Assembly: GCA_033961575.1 (NCBI GenBank)
Contig: CM066737.1
Location: forward strand, 85,618,271-85,682,270
Origin: Aselliscus stoliczkanus
Lineage: Eukaryota; Chordata; Mammalia; Chiroptera; Hipposideridae
DNA: 64,000 nt
Reading direction: 5' to 3'
Shown: piece by piece, positions 31,523-42,389 of the stretch
Layout of the letters: every line of letters starts with the position of its first letter
How positions within the stretch are numbered: the first letter of the stretch is position 1
Notes under the pieces: model-generated
Databases searched by the model: none
What the model was told of the DNA's origin: nothing
What the model saw: only the letters and a program-made list of their open reading frames with translations
Translations under genes and position numbers: made by a program

Positions 31523-31800
31523 TAATATTATTCAGCCATAGTAAAGAATGAAATCTTGCCATTTGGATCAACATGGATGAACCTAGAGGGCATTATGCTA
31601 AGTTAAATAAGTCAAGACAGAGACAGACAAATACCGTGTGATTTCACTTGTATGTGGAATCTAAAAAAAAAACAAAACACAAAAAAAAACAAATGAATAA
31701 ACAAAACAAAAACATACACATAGATATAGAGAATAAGCTGATGATTGCCAAAGGGTGGTGGTGGAGCGGGGTGGGAAAATAAATAAATAAATAAATTTAA
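30247..31800 (+). mobile_element. L1 fragment (ORF2 parts and 3' end)
   Basis: 30247-30490 resembles the RT region (TTTTATGAGGCCAACAAGAC, CACAAATGCAAGGATGGATC). From about 30560 the C-terminal region continues (TGGAAAAACTGGACAGATAC, AAATTCCTGGAAGAAAACATAGG, TATCCAAAATATATAAGG). The protein pieces [19 protein letters not shown] and DPAILLLGIYQKKTKTQ are recognisable. The middle of the RT is missing. The end is a TAAA array at 31775-31798. All frames are broken. Confidence 0.88.
31490..31521. repeat. (AC)n microsatellite inside L1
   Basis: About 15 AC units expanded within the ORF2 C-terminal coding remnant (…YINYTHTHTHTHT in frame). Confidence 0.95.
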
Positions 31801-31924
31801 AAGAACATTTTCAAATGCACAGGCTCGGTGCCCCTAATCTCTGCATTCTTCACAGGACAATTGTACTTCAATTACAAATTGCCCTTACATGAAAATTAAA
31901 TACCATTGGCTGTAAATATATTTT

Positions 31925-32035
31925 TATTTTTATTTATTTTTGAGGGCAGTGTCACTGGCCCTCATATGTGGGACCAAACCGGGGTTGCTGGCTTCCCAAG
32001 CCAGCGCTTTAACCACCATGCCACTCGACCGGCCC
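31925..32035 (-). repeat. SINE type A
   Basis: T-rich start, GAGGGCAGTGTCACTGGCCC, GTGGGACCAAACCGGGG, ending CCACTCGACCGGCCC. Flanked by GTAAATATATTTTT and TAAATATATTTTT (target-site duplication). Confidence 0.9.
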
Positions 32036-32049
32036 TAAATATATTTTTT

Positions 32050-32315
32050 ATAGACACACACAGCCCAAAAATTTAATAGATCTGTCATCATTATTAATCA
32101 TCCAAGCTCTGTAGTCATTGGGTAGCATAGACTCTAAAGCTGTGGCGGGGGGGAAAGAAGGAGACCACTTATGGTAGACTTCTTACCAAAAACTAACAAC
32201 AAATATATATTACACTAAATGATAGTTATAAAAACAATTGCTGCTATATATTAGGAAATAAGACAAGAACACCTGTCTTTAGAAATACTACTCTTGCAAC
32301 ATCTGTGTGTTGCTT
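32050..32315. other. Unassigned non-coding sequence
   Basis: Nothing recognised. Confidence 0.3.
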
Positions 32316-32319
32316 TTCT

Positions 32320-32720
32320 ACATCTGCTTTAACAAAGTCCCAGAGACAACATAAAGTAGCTGCAAACAACAGAAATGTATTGTCTCACTGTGCTGGAGGC
32401 TAGAAGTCAGAAATCAAGGCGTTGGCAGGACTGCGCTCTCTCACAAGACCTCCGTGCTTCTGGTGGATGATGTCAATCCTGATGTTCCTTGGCTTGTAGA
32501 TGAATCACCCCAATTTCCACCTCTCACTTCACATGGCATTCTCCTCTGTGTGTCTGCATCCAAATGTACCTCTTCTTTTTTATAAGGATAGCAGTCATTG
32601 GAATAGGGCCTACCCTAATCCAGTATGACCTCATCTTATGTTGATTACATCTGCAAAGACAGGTTATAACTTTAATATATAACTATATTTTTTAGAGAAC
32701 ACAATTCAACCCTACCAATT
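32320..32720 (-). repeat. MLT1-type LTR (minus strand)
   Basis: Complement of a MaLR LTR: AAAGTAGCTGCAAACAACAG, TATTGTCTCACTGTGCTGGAGG, AGTCAGAAATCAAGGCGTTGG, CCTTGGCTTGTAGATG, GGGCCTACCCTAATCCAG and TGATTACATCTGCAAAGACAG in order. Confidence 0.85.
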
Positions 32721-32724
32721 CATT

Positions 32725-33250
32725 AAAAGTTAAAATTCACAGGTAACTTTGGCCCAGTAATTCCATTTCTGGAAATCTTTCCAATAGGAACCATAGCCCT
32801 ATTTTTAGGATATAAGAGGTGTTACACACAAACACACACACATAATGTTTAATATTTATTTTAATTTTGAAAACAAACTGCATTACATGGAATGTGGAAT
32901 TGTAGCATATCCACACCATGTACTACATGCAGGGATTAAAAATATTTTAAAATAATGAATTAGAGTTGGACTTGTTGGCACCAAGTGTACTCGACAAGGT
33001 AAATGATAATGAGTGATAAATGCAAAATGCAGAAAGCTTTGCACAGTATGATTCAATTTTTTTAAAACAATGGAACACAATCCCTATAGCAGTACATATA
33101 ACCTAATATATGCTAAGTTTAGTGTGGAGAAAAGTAAAGGATTCAAGGTAGTTAATGTGGGTTACTTTCTTGGGACAATATAATGGGGGTAAGAAAGATA
33201 AGAGGAGAAAAGAAGCAAATAAAAATCAAAAGAAAAAGACTACATTAAAA
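32725..33250. other. Unassigned non-coding sequence
   Basis: AT-rich. The block CCCAGTAATTCCATTTCTGG... resembles the L1 ORF2 C-terminal region ('acccagcaattccacttctggg') followed by TACACACAAACACACAC, so part may be a very old L1 fragment. Confidence 0.35.
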
Positions 33251-33256
33251 ATCCTT

Positions 33257-33257
33257 G

Positions 33258-33306
<49 letters not shown>

Positions 33307-33357
33307 CATGTTTATATAAAGTTGTATGGAGGGGTGTGTGTGTGTGTGTGTGTGTGT
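33257..33357. repeat. (AT)n and (TG)n microsatellites
   Basis: About 23 AT units at 33257-33303, a 30-base spacer and about 12 TG units at 33334-33357. The AT run is self-complementary and could extrude a cruciform. Confidence 0.95.
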
Positions 33358-33359
33358 AA

Positions 33360-34230
33360 ACGCTCATCCTCCAGGGCTAAATAAACAAACATTTAGTTAA
33401 AGAACTGTTGCAGGTATTCTTACATAAAGATTCCTAGAATGAGTAGGCTTGGATGACTATTAGAGGGGGCCACCCAGGATATTATATTCCCTTACATAGT
33501 TTGGTCAAGATGTGCAACATATTACAAGGATAAGTAATTGAATAAACAAAATTGAATAAACAAGTAATGAATGCATATTAATGACAAAACTTTTGGAAAA
33601 TATAATTTTTAAAAATACATATACAATAATACTTTTCACATGTGCTATTCATGCAAAGTAATATTTGAAGAAAATGAATTATTTTAATTCTTATAATGAA
33701 TTTAGTAGAGGAATATTTCATGGTGTTCCGCAGATAGCATTGTGCTTTCCGGAGCTCTTTCCCACTGAATTAGTATGAAAGTCTCGGTTCTACAATATCT
33801 CACTCCATGTCAGTCCTACAGGTAGAGCGTGAAGTTAAAACAGTCATATTTTCTGGGGAAAACGGGGGATAAGATTAATAAGACTACTTAGTTGCAGAGT
33901 TCTATCAGATGACAGCAGATAAGGAAAGAGTGTAAACTGGAGAAAGAAAAAAATCTGAAGCAGAATAGAGAAAACCCAATCCGAGTTCTCTGAATATGTG
34001 CTTTGGTGAATTTACCCTTACCCCTCCCTGGAAGTCTTCAGGCTGAGTATGCAAGACACTGAACTTTTAAGAGTTCCATATTTTTTTCCCCACTGCACCA
34101 GAATTTACCTGGGCAGAAATTAAAGGGAGTATTTAAGGCTGAAAGAGTCTAGTACTGTCGGCAGCATCATTTTGAGAATTAAAACCTAATATAATATACT
34201 AAATATAATACAAACCAAGACCTTTTGCTC
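33360..34230. other. Unassigned non-coding sequence
   Basis: About 0.9 kb without recognised repeat or exon. No reading frame above 60 codons. Confidence 0.35.
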
Positions 34231-34234
34231 AACA

Positions 34235-34420
34235 GCACAGTGTTAGTGAATACCATGCTGAGTAAGCCACTTTGTTAAGCCCTGTGGATACAATGATGAA
34301 TAGGACAGGATACCTTTCCTTAAAGTGCTTCCAGCCCTGGAAAGTAGCTATGTCCACAATTAACCACAATTGAAAATAGAAATAGCAAACTTACAGAAGA
34401 GCAAATGCTATGTTAGGAGA
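34235..34420 (+). repeat. Ancient L2/MIR-age interspersed repeat
   Basis: GCCCTGTGGATACAATGATGAATAGGACAGG and TTAAAGTGCTTCCAGCCCTGG match the same old family as 11285-11820. Confidence 0.5.
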
Positions 34421-34805
34421 ACAAAAGGAAGTGGAATTATGTCCAAACTGGGTAACAAAAAACTTGGTACACATAGGTAACTCCAATAAATATTCACCTA
34501 CTACCCCAAGAAAGCCCAATAATATTCAGTGCTACAAAATAGGTTCCTGCTTGTTCCTATTGTGTTTAACAGAGTAGTCTTTACAAGGAACTGCATATGA
34601 AGGGTGCAGTTTGATTGATGGGTGGCATTTCTGAGCACTCACTTTGTGCAGGAGGCTGCCCTGGGAAGCACACTGTGCAGAGCTGAGGAGCAGGTGTGCG
34701 TTCTTTTGTACTAAGAATAGTGCAGGCAGTTACATCAAATTGTCAGCATCATGCTAAAGGCAGCTGTTGTCCCAAGTGGAGGGGAGTCTGTACGAGGATT
34801 AAAAC
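34421..34805. other. Unassigned sequence with MIR-like piece
   Basis: GGCATTTCTGAGCACTCACTTTGTGCAGG near 34624 resembles inverted MIR; the rest is not recognised. Confidence 0.35.
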
Positions 34806-34807
34806 TA

Positions 34808-34960
34808 TGAGAACTGAGTTTCAGTCCTGATGTTTCCTCTGTTCACCTTCATGTGCTCGAACAAATCATTCACCTTCTTTGAATTTACAGTAGGAATTTA
34901 AAACTCACTGAAAACAATAATTCCTTATGACTGGGTTACAAAAAAGATCAAAAATATAAC
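34808..34960 (+). repeat. MIR SINE relic
   Basis: ACTGAGTTTCAGTCCTGATG, CATGTGCTCGAACAAATCATTCACC and CTTTGAATTTACAG follow the MIR core. Confidence 0.5.
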
Positions 34961-34964
34961 AAGC

Positions 34965-35435
34965 ATAAAAGTGTTTTTCATCTGAATGTAAGATATGATT
35001 ATTAAAAGAACTAGTACTATGTACAGTAGAAGGCTGATAAAGGGGTTAAACGTAAGTTTGCTGAAAATTACAGCTTCTGTAAATGGGAATGGCAGGTAAT
35101 GTGTTTTTTAGTCAATTCTACAGTTAGTAGATCAGGAAGTTAGCCAGACTTTCAGCTATGTCATGAACTCTGAATGACCTTTAAGTGGGTTAAATACCCA
35201 AAATTAATTTTAAAATCTCTAACATGAAAAGGGATGGGAGAAATAATCTCCTAAATTCATTTCAATTCTCAACTTAAACGATAATAAACAACTAATTCAA
35301 TGACTTGAGTAAATATTTTGTGGATGTTACATACTGTGGTTTAGAATAATAAATGTCTGAATCTCAGAGGACAGTAGAATCTGAATTAGAAGACAACCAC
35401 TGACTGATCATTTAAAAATAAGATGCCATCATTTA
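34965..35435. other. Unassigned non-coding sequence
   Basis: AT-rich, nothing recognised. Confidence 0.3.
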
Positions 35436-36329
35436 TTAAAATTTCATTGCAGGGACTTTCGTTTCAGCTCAGACATATAAAGAATCTGGAAGCCTTCATT
35501 TCTGCCCTTGCAACAAGAAAAAGCTGGACAAGCTGACTATCAACAACTTTTCTTGGACACATCAGAGAACTGATATTGTCGGGCAAACTACCATCCCAAA
35601 ATCTAGAGAGATGGGCTCCTCCAGGAAGACAAACAGGCATGTCTTTATCCGAAGCAGAAGCCACTGGACAGGTGCCATGTAAGCTGGAAGGTACATTGAA
35701 CTAGAAAATTCAATGAATTGCTGGAGGGTGACTATGGGATATCATGAGAGTGAGAAGATCCTTGGAGCTGAAATTGTGGGGAGGGGCCCACACTTTTATG
35801 TTTTTGCTACAGGAACCTACCAGGCTTTCACAGAATAAGAATCCTGAGAAACCTCCCCCGTTATCCTCACCAAATGGCCCTAGCTGGTGGAGGGGAAGAG
35901 TAGCCACTGTGAAATCCATCCAGGCCCTTCTCTCTTAGGGAACCAAGGTTTCATCTTCAGAAGATCTGACACTGACAGTTGGCATCAGCGAAGTCCTATT
36001 CGAGCTCCATGAAGGGAACTCTGCATTGCCTCAGCCTCCCTGAACCATGTAAAGAAAAATGTAAAAGATTAAATGTACTGAGGAGAGGATGTCAATTACA
36101 TAGACTGGGGACACTGGAAGACAACTGCTGCAGCAAGGGAAAGATTAGAGACATGGGCTGAAAAAGCTCCATGCTAAAGAAGGAACAGAAACATTTGTGA
36201 AAGTCACATCCCCTAGGCTCAGGCCCAGAGTACACTCCAAAGACTAGGATTTATTCAGATGATTGGAGAAAACTTCCCCTCCCACACACCCTACCACTAC
36301 CATAATAATAAGCCTCCATGAAGAGTAAT

Positions 36330-37135
36330 CCTGGATTATAGATGGGAGAACAGAAAGAGGCAGATTGTCTAAGGAGCAGTGCAAAGAGAAACTCTAAAAG
36401 GCAAGAGGGGAGACAAAACCAAGAACACTGGAGGAATTTGAAACCTCTGGTACCTATAACTACAACAAACACCAAATACAACCAATCTCCTGGCCAGATG
36501 AAAATAAACTCTCCCATTATGGGTCTATTTCACACAATATTTAGCACTCTGTATAACATGTCTTACAAAGCATGCCAAAGGCTAACAAAACAAAAAAGTC
36601 TGAAGACATATAGCAATTGGCAGACTCAGATATGAAATTAATATTAGAATTATCAGACAGATAATATAAAATAACTATGATTAATGTATTAAGGATCCAA
36701 TGGGAAAGGTGGGCATCATGCAAAACCAGAGGTCAGCAGAAAGATAGCAGCTATGAGAAAGTACCAAAAGGAAATTCTAGAAACAAACAAAACACCACAG
36801 TAACAAAAGAAAAATTCCTTTCAGGCATTTCTTTGAGTAGACTTGATAAGGCTGACAATAGAATCAGTGACCTTCAAGATAGGTCAATATAAATTTCCCA
36901 AACTAAAATACAAAGAGAATAAATGGAAAAAAATAAAAAACCCCAAAGAACAGAGGTCAAGAATTGTGGAACTGTATGAAACAGTGTAACATATGCAACA
37001 TTGGAATATTAGAAGAAAGACTGGAGCAAAATAAATATTTGAAGAAATAAGGGCTGAAAATTTTCTAAAATTAGTGACAAACGCCAGACTAAACATCAAA
37101 GAGATTCAGAGAACATCAAGCAGGATACATGTATA
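36330..37135 (+). pseudogene. Old L1 ORF1 remnant
   Basis: A heavily eroded RNA-binding ORF1. The frame at 36677-36892 retains coiled-coil-like SRLDKADNRISDLQDRS, the same relative motif as in the younger ORF1 at 21.2 kb (RLDEAEDWISDLQDK). No start codon or full frame remains. Confidence 0.6.
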
Positions 37136-37137
37136 AT

Positions 37138-37169
<32 letters not shown>

Positions 37170-37186
37170 ACACGCACGCACACACC
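37138..37186. repeat. (AC)n microsatellite
   Basis: About 22 AC units with TAC and GC variants, within the old L1. Confidence 0.95.
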
Positions 37187-37189
37187 TGG

Positions 37190-38735
37190 CATTACCATAT
37201 TCAAACTACAGAACACTAAAGACAGAAAAATATTTAAAGCAGACAGAGAAAAAACTTATAAAGTTTATAAAACTCTAGCAATCAAGGCCAACCAAAGAAA
37301 ATTAAAAAGAGGAAAGACACAAGGTACCAATATCAATAATAAAAGAGGGCTTATCACTACTGATTCCAGAATATTAAAAGGATAGTAAGAGAATACTATG
37401 AACAACCCTATGCCCATAAATTCAACAACTTAGATTAAATAGACCAATTACTTTAAAGACACAACCAACCAAAATTCCCTTAAGAAAAATGGGTAACCTA
37501 AATAAACCTGTATCTACCAAAATCAAATTAGTAGTAAAAACTCTTCCAAAAAGAAATACCTGGCCCAGATGATTTAACTGGTGAACTCTACCAAACATTA
37601 TAAAAAATAAATAATTCTAATACTACACAATGTTTTCCAGAAAATAGAAGAGGAAGAACACTTTCCAACTGATTTTATGAGGCTAGCAATAACTTCATAC
37701 CAAAACCAGAGAAAGACATGCAAGGAAAGGAAATGACAGACTATTATATCTCATGAACATAGATGTAAAAATCTTCAATAAAATATTAGCAAGTTAAATT
37801 CAACAACGCATAAAAGGAATTATGCACCATGGCCTAGTGGGGTTCATCCCAGGATGCAACGCTGGTTCAACCTTCCTAAATCAATCAATTTATTTCACAA
37901 TATTAACAGGCTAAGGAAAATAAAATCACATGATCATTGCAATAGATGCAGAAGAGAAGCAAGTAACATACAATACCCACTCGTGATAAAAATTCTAAAA
38001 ACCTAGGATTAGAAGGAAACTTTCTTAACCTAATAAAGGTAGGCATTAAAAACTTACAGCTAAACAGTGTCAAATAGATGGTGATGGATGGAGAACTGAC
38101 TGGGTGGTGAGCACACATTCTGATATATAAATGATATATTACAGAATTGTACACTTGAAACCTATATAATTTTACTAACTATTGTCACCCCAATAAACTT
38201 TAATTTAAAAAAAAGAAAAACATACAGCTAACATCAAACTTAATGGTGAGAGACTAAATGCTTTTTCCCTTAGGTCAGGCACAAGGCAAGGATATTTATC
38301 TTCCCTTACAACTCTTACTCAACATTGTACTAGACGTACTACTCATGCAGAAAGGCAAGGAAAATAACTAAAAGTTACCCAGATTGGAGAGTAAGGAATA
38401 AAACTGTCTTTATTTGCAGACATAGTGAATGCTTACTGACAAAACGCTAAAGCACCTACATAAAAACAAGCAATAAAACAAAACACAAATTAAACCCTGG
38501 AACTCACATGCCTAATGTGCTTAGGAAAGGCACAGGACACAAGATAAATAAGCAAAAGTCAACAGCAACAGCTTCCCCATATATCAGCAATGAACAAATG
38601 GAATTTGAAATTAAAAAAAAATACACATATACCATTTATAGTAACAACAAAAAATAAAGTACTTAGGTATAAAATTAACAAAATATATACAAGATATATA
38701 TGTGGAAAACTACAAAAAAATGATGAAAATATATA
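37190..38735 (+). pseudogene. Old L1 ORF2 remnant (reverse transcriptase)
   Basis: Recognisable at DNA level: CCTGGCCCAGATGATTTAACTGG (the PGPDG RT motif), CTCTACCAAACATT, GGGGTTCATCCCAGGATGCAACG, GATCATTGCAATAGATGCAGA. No open frame of any length survives. An L1 tail interrupts it at 38064-38215. Confidence 0.7.
38064..38215 (+). repeat. L1 3' tail nested in the old L1
   Basis: About 150 bases of the young-group tail (GATGGTGATGGATGGAGAAC, GATATATTACAGAATTGTACA, ATTGTCACCCCAATAAACTT, A run), flanked by AAAAACTTACAGCTAA (38048-38063) and AAAAACATACAGCTAA (38216-38231). This 16-bp target-site duplication has one mismatch. Confidence 0.92.
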
Positions 38736-38973
38736 CAGAGGGTGCCAAAAAAATGTATACACATTTTAAGAAAGGAAAAAAAACTATTAAAATTGTAATA
38801 CTCAATATATACCAATAACAAAAGATGAATACATGTCACGTTTGACTTCTGCAATTACAAGAGGTGCTCAAAGTGGTTACCATCAGTGTCCAGACACTTG
38901 TAATTACAGTGAAGTACTGCCTGAGCAACGTTGACCAAAGTGTCTACTTGTATACATTTTTTTGGCACCCCTG
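38736..38973 (-). mobile_element. Tc1/mariner-derived MITE, copy 3 (long form with transposase stub)
   Basis: Inverted ends GAGGGTGCCAAAAAAATGTA and TACATTTTTTTGGCACCCC. Left half identical in layout to copies 1 and 2. The extra ~120 bases read on the minus strand as the C-terminal end of a mariner-type transposase: near 38860-38890 the complement translates as KCLDTDGNHFEHLL followed by a stop. No other part of the gene is present, so this is an internally deleted, non-autonomous derivative. A family-level name cannot be given by eye. Confidence 0.75.
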
Positions 38974-39236
38974 AGATATGTATACATACATACACACACA
39001 TATACATATATTCTTAGTTCTGCTCACTGAGATGGCCTAGATGCAATTACATCACAGTAGCAATGAACATAATCAGCACCCAGATCTTGGTTTCCAATAC
39101 CATTCCCCAGTAAAAACAACAAGGGCTTCTTGAAGAAATGGCTGATTGTAGGACAGAGGCAGAGAATATACAAGACGAGCCTGGAGCATCTTGTAGTGCC
39201 AGAAAGTAAGGGAGTGTTTACAAAACAAATGTTCCA

Positions 39237-39640
39237 GGGATGGCCAGGTGGCTCAGTTGGTCACAGCGTGAGCTCTGAGCAACAAGGCTGCCAATTCAAA
39301 TCCCACGTGGGCCAGTGAGCTGCGCCCTCCACAACTAGATTGAAGGCAAAGACTTCAGCTGAGCTGCTGCTGAGCTGCCAGTGGGCAGCCAGATGGTGCA
39401 GTTGGTTACAGCGCATGCTCTTAATAACAAGGTTGCCGGTTCAATTCCCACATGGGATGGTGGGCTGCACCCACCCCCAATTAGATTGAAAACAGCAACT
39501 AGATTTGGAGCTGAGCTGCATCCTCCACAACTAAGACTGAAGGACAACAGCTGGACTTGGAGCTGATGGGCCCTGGAAAAAACATATCATTCCCCAATAA
39601 AGTTTCTTTTTTAAAAGAAAGAAAGTAGTTAAAAAAAAAA
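39237..39640 (+). repeat. SINE type C (dimeric)
   Basis: Two tRNA-like units (GGCTCAGTTGGTCACAGCGTG with CTGAGCAACAAGGCTGCC, then CATGCTCTTAATAACAAGGTTGCC) followed by GGAGCTGAGCTGCATCC and CCCCAATAAAGTTTC, with an A-rich end. At the MITE site seen in the copy at 14.6 kb it reads AATTAGATTGAAAAC, uninterrupted. Confidence 0.85.
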
Positions 39641-39956
39641 GTTCTGGGCATGTGCAAGGGACAAAGGAGCTCACTGAAACAGCTCCCAATGGCCAAAGCT
39701 GGGAAAACTTGAGCAACAAAAGAAATAAAGTGGCACTGGATTATAACCCAAACTATAAAATAAATTTCCATACATCCATACTGATATAAATAAATGATTG
39801 AATAGATAAATAAATGGGGGAGAACAGACAAACCTCCCATGCAGAATTCCAAATAATTTACATCGATACTCCATCCTCAAGAAGGTAGAACATAACTCTG
39901 TACTCCTTAAGTTTGGGCTACACATAATGAATTCCTTCCAAAGAATGTAGTATGGA

Positions 39957-40352
39957 AGGGTGGGCTGGCTGGTACAGTTGGTTAGAGCGCAAGCTCTGAG
40001 CAGCAGGGTCGCCGGCTTGATTCCCACATGAGCCAGTGAGTTGTGCCCGAGCTGAGCTGCGGGTGAGCTTCCAAAGGGTGGGCCAGATGGCTCAGCCAGT
40101 GAGAGCGCATGCTCTTAACAAAAATTTTACCAATTCAACTCCCCCATGGGGTAGTGGGCTGTGCACCCCACCCCACCTAGATTGAAAGCAGTGACTGGAC
40201 TTAGAGCTGAGCTTGCGCCCTCCACAACTAAAATTGAAGAACAATAACTTGACTTTGAGCTGATGGGTCCTGGAAAAATACAATGTTCCCCTTCCCCAAT
40301 TCCCCAACACTGTTCCCTTCCCCTATTCCCCAATAAAATCTTAAAAAAAGAA
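39957..40352 (+). repeat. SINE type C (dimeric)
   Basis: GGGTGGGCTGGCTGGTACAG head, CTGAGCAGCAGGGTCGCC, second unit with GTGAGAGCGCATGCTCTTA, and the CCCCAATAAAATCTTAAAA tail. Flanked by a perfect 17-bp target-site duplication AAAGAATGTAGTATGGA (39940-39956, 40353-40369). The MITE site reads CACCTAGATTGAAAG (empty). Confidence 0.92.
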
Positions 40353-40420
40353 AAAGAATGTAGTATGGAGAAAAGGAAAATCTCAGCCAGTTGATCAAGG
40401 TCAACATCAACAGTGATATT

Positions 40421-40534
40421 GGGCCAGCTGAGTGGCGCGGTGGTTAAGCGCTGGCTTTGGAAGCCAGCGGCCCCGGTTTGGTCCCACATATGAGGGCCAG
40501 TGACACTGCCCTCAAAAAAAAAAAAACCCAAAAA
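40421..40534 (+). repeat. SINE type A
   Basis: GGGCCAGCTGAGTGGCGCGG, GGCCCCGGTTTGGTCCCACA, CAGTGACACTGCCCTC and an A tail; flanks AACAGTGATATT and AACAGTGATAATT are its target-site duplication. Confidence 0.9.
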
Positions 40535-40854
40535 ACAGTGATAATTCATCTCAACGACATGTTCCCTTGATATGATGTAATGAAAAGGAAACTTTACCTC
40601 TGTGGTTTTTCTCCCCCAACCCCATAATCCCTGTTGAGCCATGAGAAAAATATCAGACAAACCCAAACTGAGAGGTAATCCACAAAATATGTAATGAGCA
40701 TTTCTCAAAACTGTCAAAGCTATAAAAAACAAAGAAAAGTCTGAGGAACTGTCACACATCAAAGGAGGCTAAGGAGACATGACTTCAATGTAATGCAGTA
40801 TACTCCATGTGCTCTTGGAAAAAATGCAAATCCAAATACAAAGTATGGAGTTTA

Positions 40855-40966
40855 TCTTTTTTATTTTTTTTTTGAGGGCAGTGTCACTGTCCGTCATATG
40901 TGGGATCCAACCGGGGCCGCTGGCTTCTCAAGCCAGCGCTTAACCACCGCGCCATTCAGCCGGCCC
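40855..40966 (-). repeat. SINE type A
   Basis: T-rich start, GAGGGCAGTGTCACTGTCCG, CCACCGCGCCATTCAGCCGG end. TATCTT on both sides gives only a short target-site duplication. Confidence 0.88.
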
Positions 40967-41244
40967 TATCTTAATGTACAAATGTTGGATTCTTAGTTGT
41001 AATTAGTGTGCCATAGTAATATGTTAAGGATAAGGGAAATTGGGTGTGGGGTATATGGCAACTCTCCATACTAATTTTGCAACTTTTCTGTAAATCCTGA
41101 GGCAGGGGTGTAACTGCCCTATTTAGAGACCAGTCAAAAGATCAATTGTAAATGACAAAGGTGGGCAAGAAGAAGAGTTAAGAGAAGTGGCCAGAAAGAT
41201 AACTGGTTGTAGAAAAAATGATGTAATAGATCAGGCATTTAAGT

Positions 41245-41805
41245 TCTGGAACTCATCCTAGAAAAAGTGCTACATACCTCATTGCTGAATACCACTATGG
41301 TCTCCTTCCAAGTACTCCCCTTGGGATGCTATACACCAATGCCCGCACCTAGTCCACCCTTCAAAGCAATTTTGGAACTCTTTTTCTGGAACAGCCATCA
41401 GAGCTGTCATCACAATACCCCTGATGTCCTGGATGGCATCAAATGTCTTCCTTTCAATATTTCCTTTATCTTCAGGTAAAGAAAGAAGTCACTGGGGGCC
41501 AGATCAGGTGAGTAGGGAGGGTGTTCCATTACAGTTGGAACTGGCTACAGCCATTTGTTTACTGGCTAAAAACTCCCTCACAGACAGTGCCGTGTGAGCT
41601 GGTGCATTGTTGTGATGGAAGAGTCATGAATTGTTGGCGAAAAGTTCAGGTCGTCTAACTTTTTCACGCAGGCTTTTCAGCACTTCCAAATGGTAAACTT
41701 GGGTAACTGTTTGTCCAGTTGGTACAAATTCATAATGAAGAATCCCTCTGATACCAAAAAAGGTTAGCAACATCATTGCAATAAGGTCGTGAACTTAATT
41801 GTCAC
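41245..41805 (-). mobile_element. Internally deleted mariner element, copy 1 (inverted)
   Basis: In the minus orientation it begins TGACAATTAAGTTCACGACC, skips the N-terminal part of the transposase gene, and continues as a degraded transposase C-terminal half (GTACCAACTGGACAAACAG, TGGTGCATTGTTGTGATGG in the plus strand). It matches 44981-45542 with the same deletion point. The second catalytic Asp of the mariner D,D34D triad reads Asn (HHNNAPAH). The left end lacks the terminal repeat, and an 18-bp insertion lies near 41535. It cannot encode transposase. Confidence 0.85.
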
Positions 41806-41834
41806 ACCTCATATGTAGTACATTGTACTCTGCT

Positions 41835-41935
41835 GTGTGATGTTGGCTTTTACCTTGAGTGGAATACTGAGCCATTGTTGAATTTTGAGCAGATGAAACA
41901 CATCGTGCAACTTAAGTTTCAAAAGCATCCCTTTG
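41835..41935 (+). repeat. Ancient L2/MIR-age interspersed repeat
   Basis: TGGCTTTTACCTTGAGTGGAATACTGAGCCATTGTTGAATTTTGAGCAG continues the family seen at 12250-12293. The mariner probably landed in or beside it. Confidence 0.5.
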
Positions 41936-41954
41936 ATCCTGGAGCAGAGATTAG

Positions 41955-42165
41955 TGAAAACACTGGTGAAATCTGGATAAAATCAATCAATGGCATTAAT
42001 AGAATTGCATCAATGTTAATTTCTTAGTGTTGACAAATATAACATGGATGGTTATGTAAGATGTTAACATTAGGGGAACTGACTAGAAGGTATGCAGGCC
42101 CTATCTGTACTATCTTTGTAACTTTTCTGTAAATCTGAAAGTAAATTGAAAAGTTTATTAAGAAA
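41955..42165 (+). repeat. Old L1 3' end (same group as 41.0 kb)
   Basis: TAGTGTTGACAAATATAACATGG, GTAAGATGTTAACATTAGGGG, CTGTACTATCTTTGTAACTTTTCTG and TTGAAAAGTTTATTAAG repeat the 3' end seen at 41010-41100. Confidence 0.65.
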
Positions 42166-42385
42166 ATAAGTTGCATATGAAGAGGGCAGATCTCATGTTA
42201 AGTGTTCCTACCAACAAAGGGGGGGTACAAGGAAACTTTTGGAGGTGATAAGTATGTTTATCACCTTGATTGTGGTGATGGTTTCACGGGTGTATGCACA
42301 TGTCCAAACTCATCAAATTGTATATACTAAATATGTGCAGCTTTTTGTGTATCAATTATACCTCAATAAAGCTGTTTAAATAATA
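42166..42385 (+). repeat. L1 3' tail (L1MB-like)
   Basis: GCAGATCTCATGTTAAGTGTTCC, TGATAAGTATGTTTATCACC, GTGGTGATGGTTTCACGGG and TTATACCTCAATAAAGCTG. Confidence 0.75.
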
Positions 42386-42389
42386 AATT

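Larger units (their letters stand above)
35440..41110 (+). mobile_element. Ancient near-complete L1 (L1M class) with nested insertions
   Basis: A continuous old L1. The 5' UTR-like part is about 35440-36250 (AACAAGAAAAAGCTGGACAAG, CCAAAATCTAGAGAGATGGGC). The ORF1 region is 36330-37130, the ORF2 region 37190-38735, and a long 3' UTR runs 39000-41110 (ACCCAGATCTTGGTTTCC, GGCTTCTTGAAGAAATGGCTG, CAGCTCCCAATGGCCAAAGC, CAACATCAACAGTGATA, GGGTGTGGGGTATATGG). It is interrupted by an L1 tail (38064), a MITE (38736), two type C SINEs (39237, 39957) and two type A SINEs (40421, 40855). The coding frames are thoroughly decayed. Confidence 0.75.

Noticed and set aside
40127..40762. A 211-codon minus-strand frame, the longest in the window
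   Set aside because: It runs through two SINEs and an old L1 3' UTR in antisense and so is not a gene.
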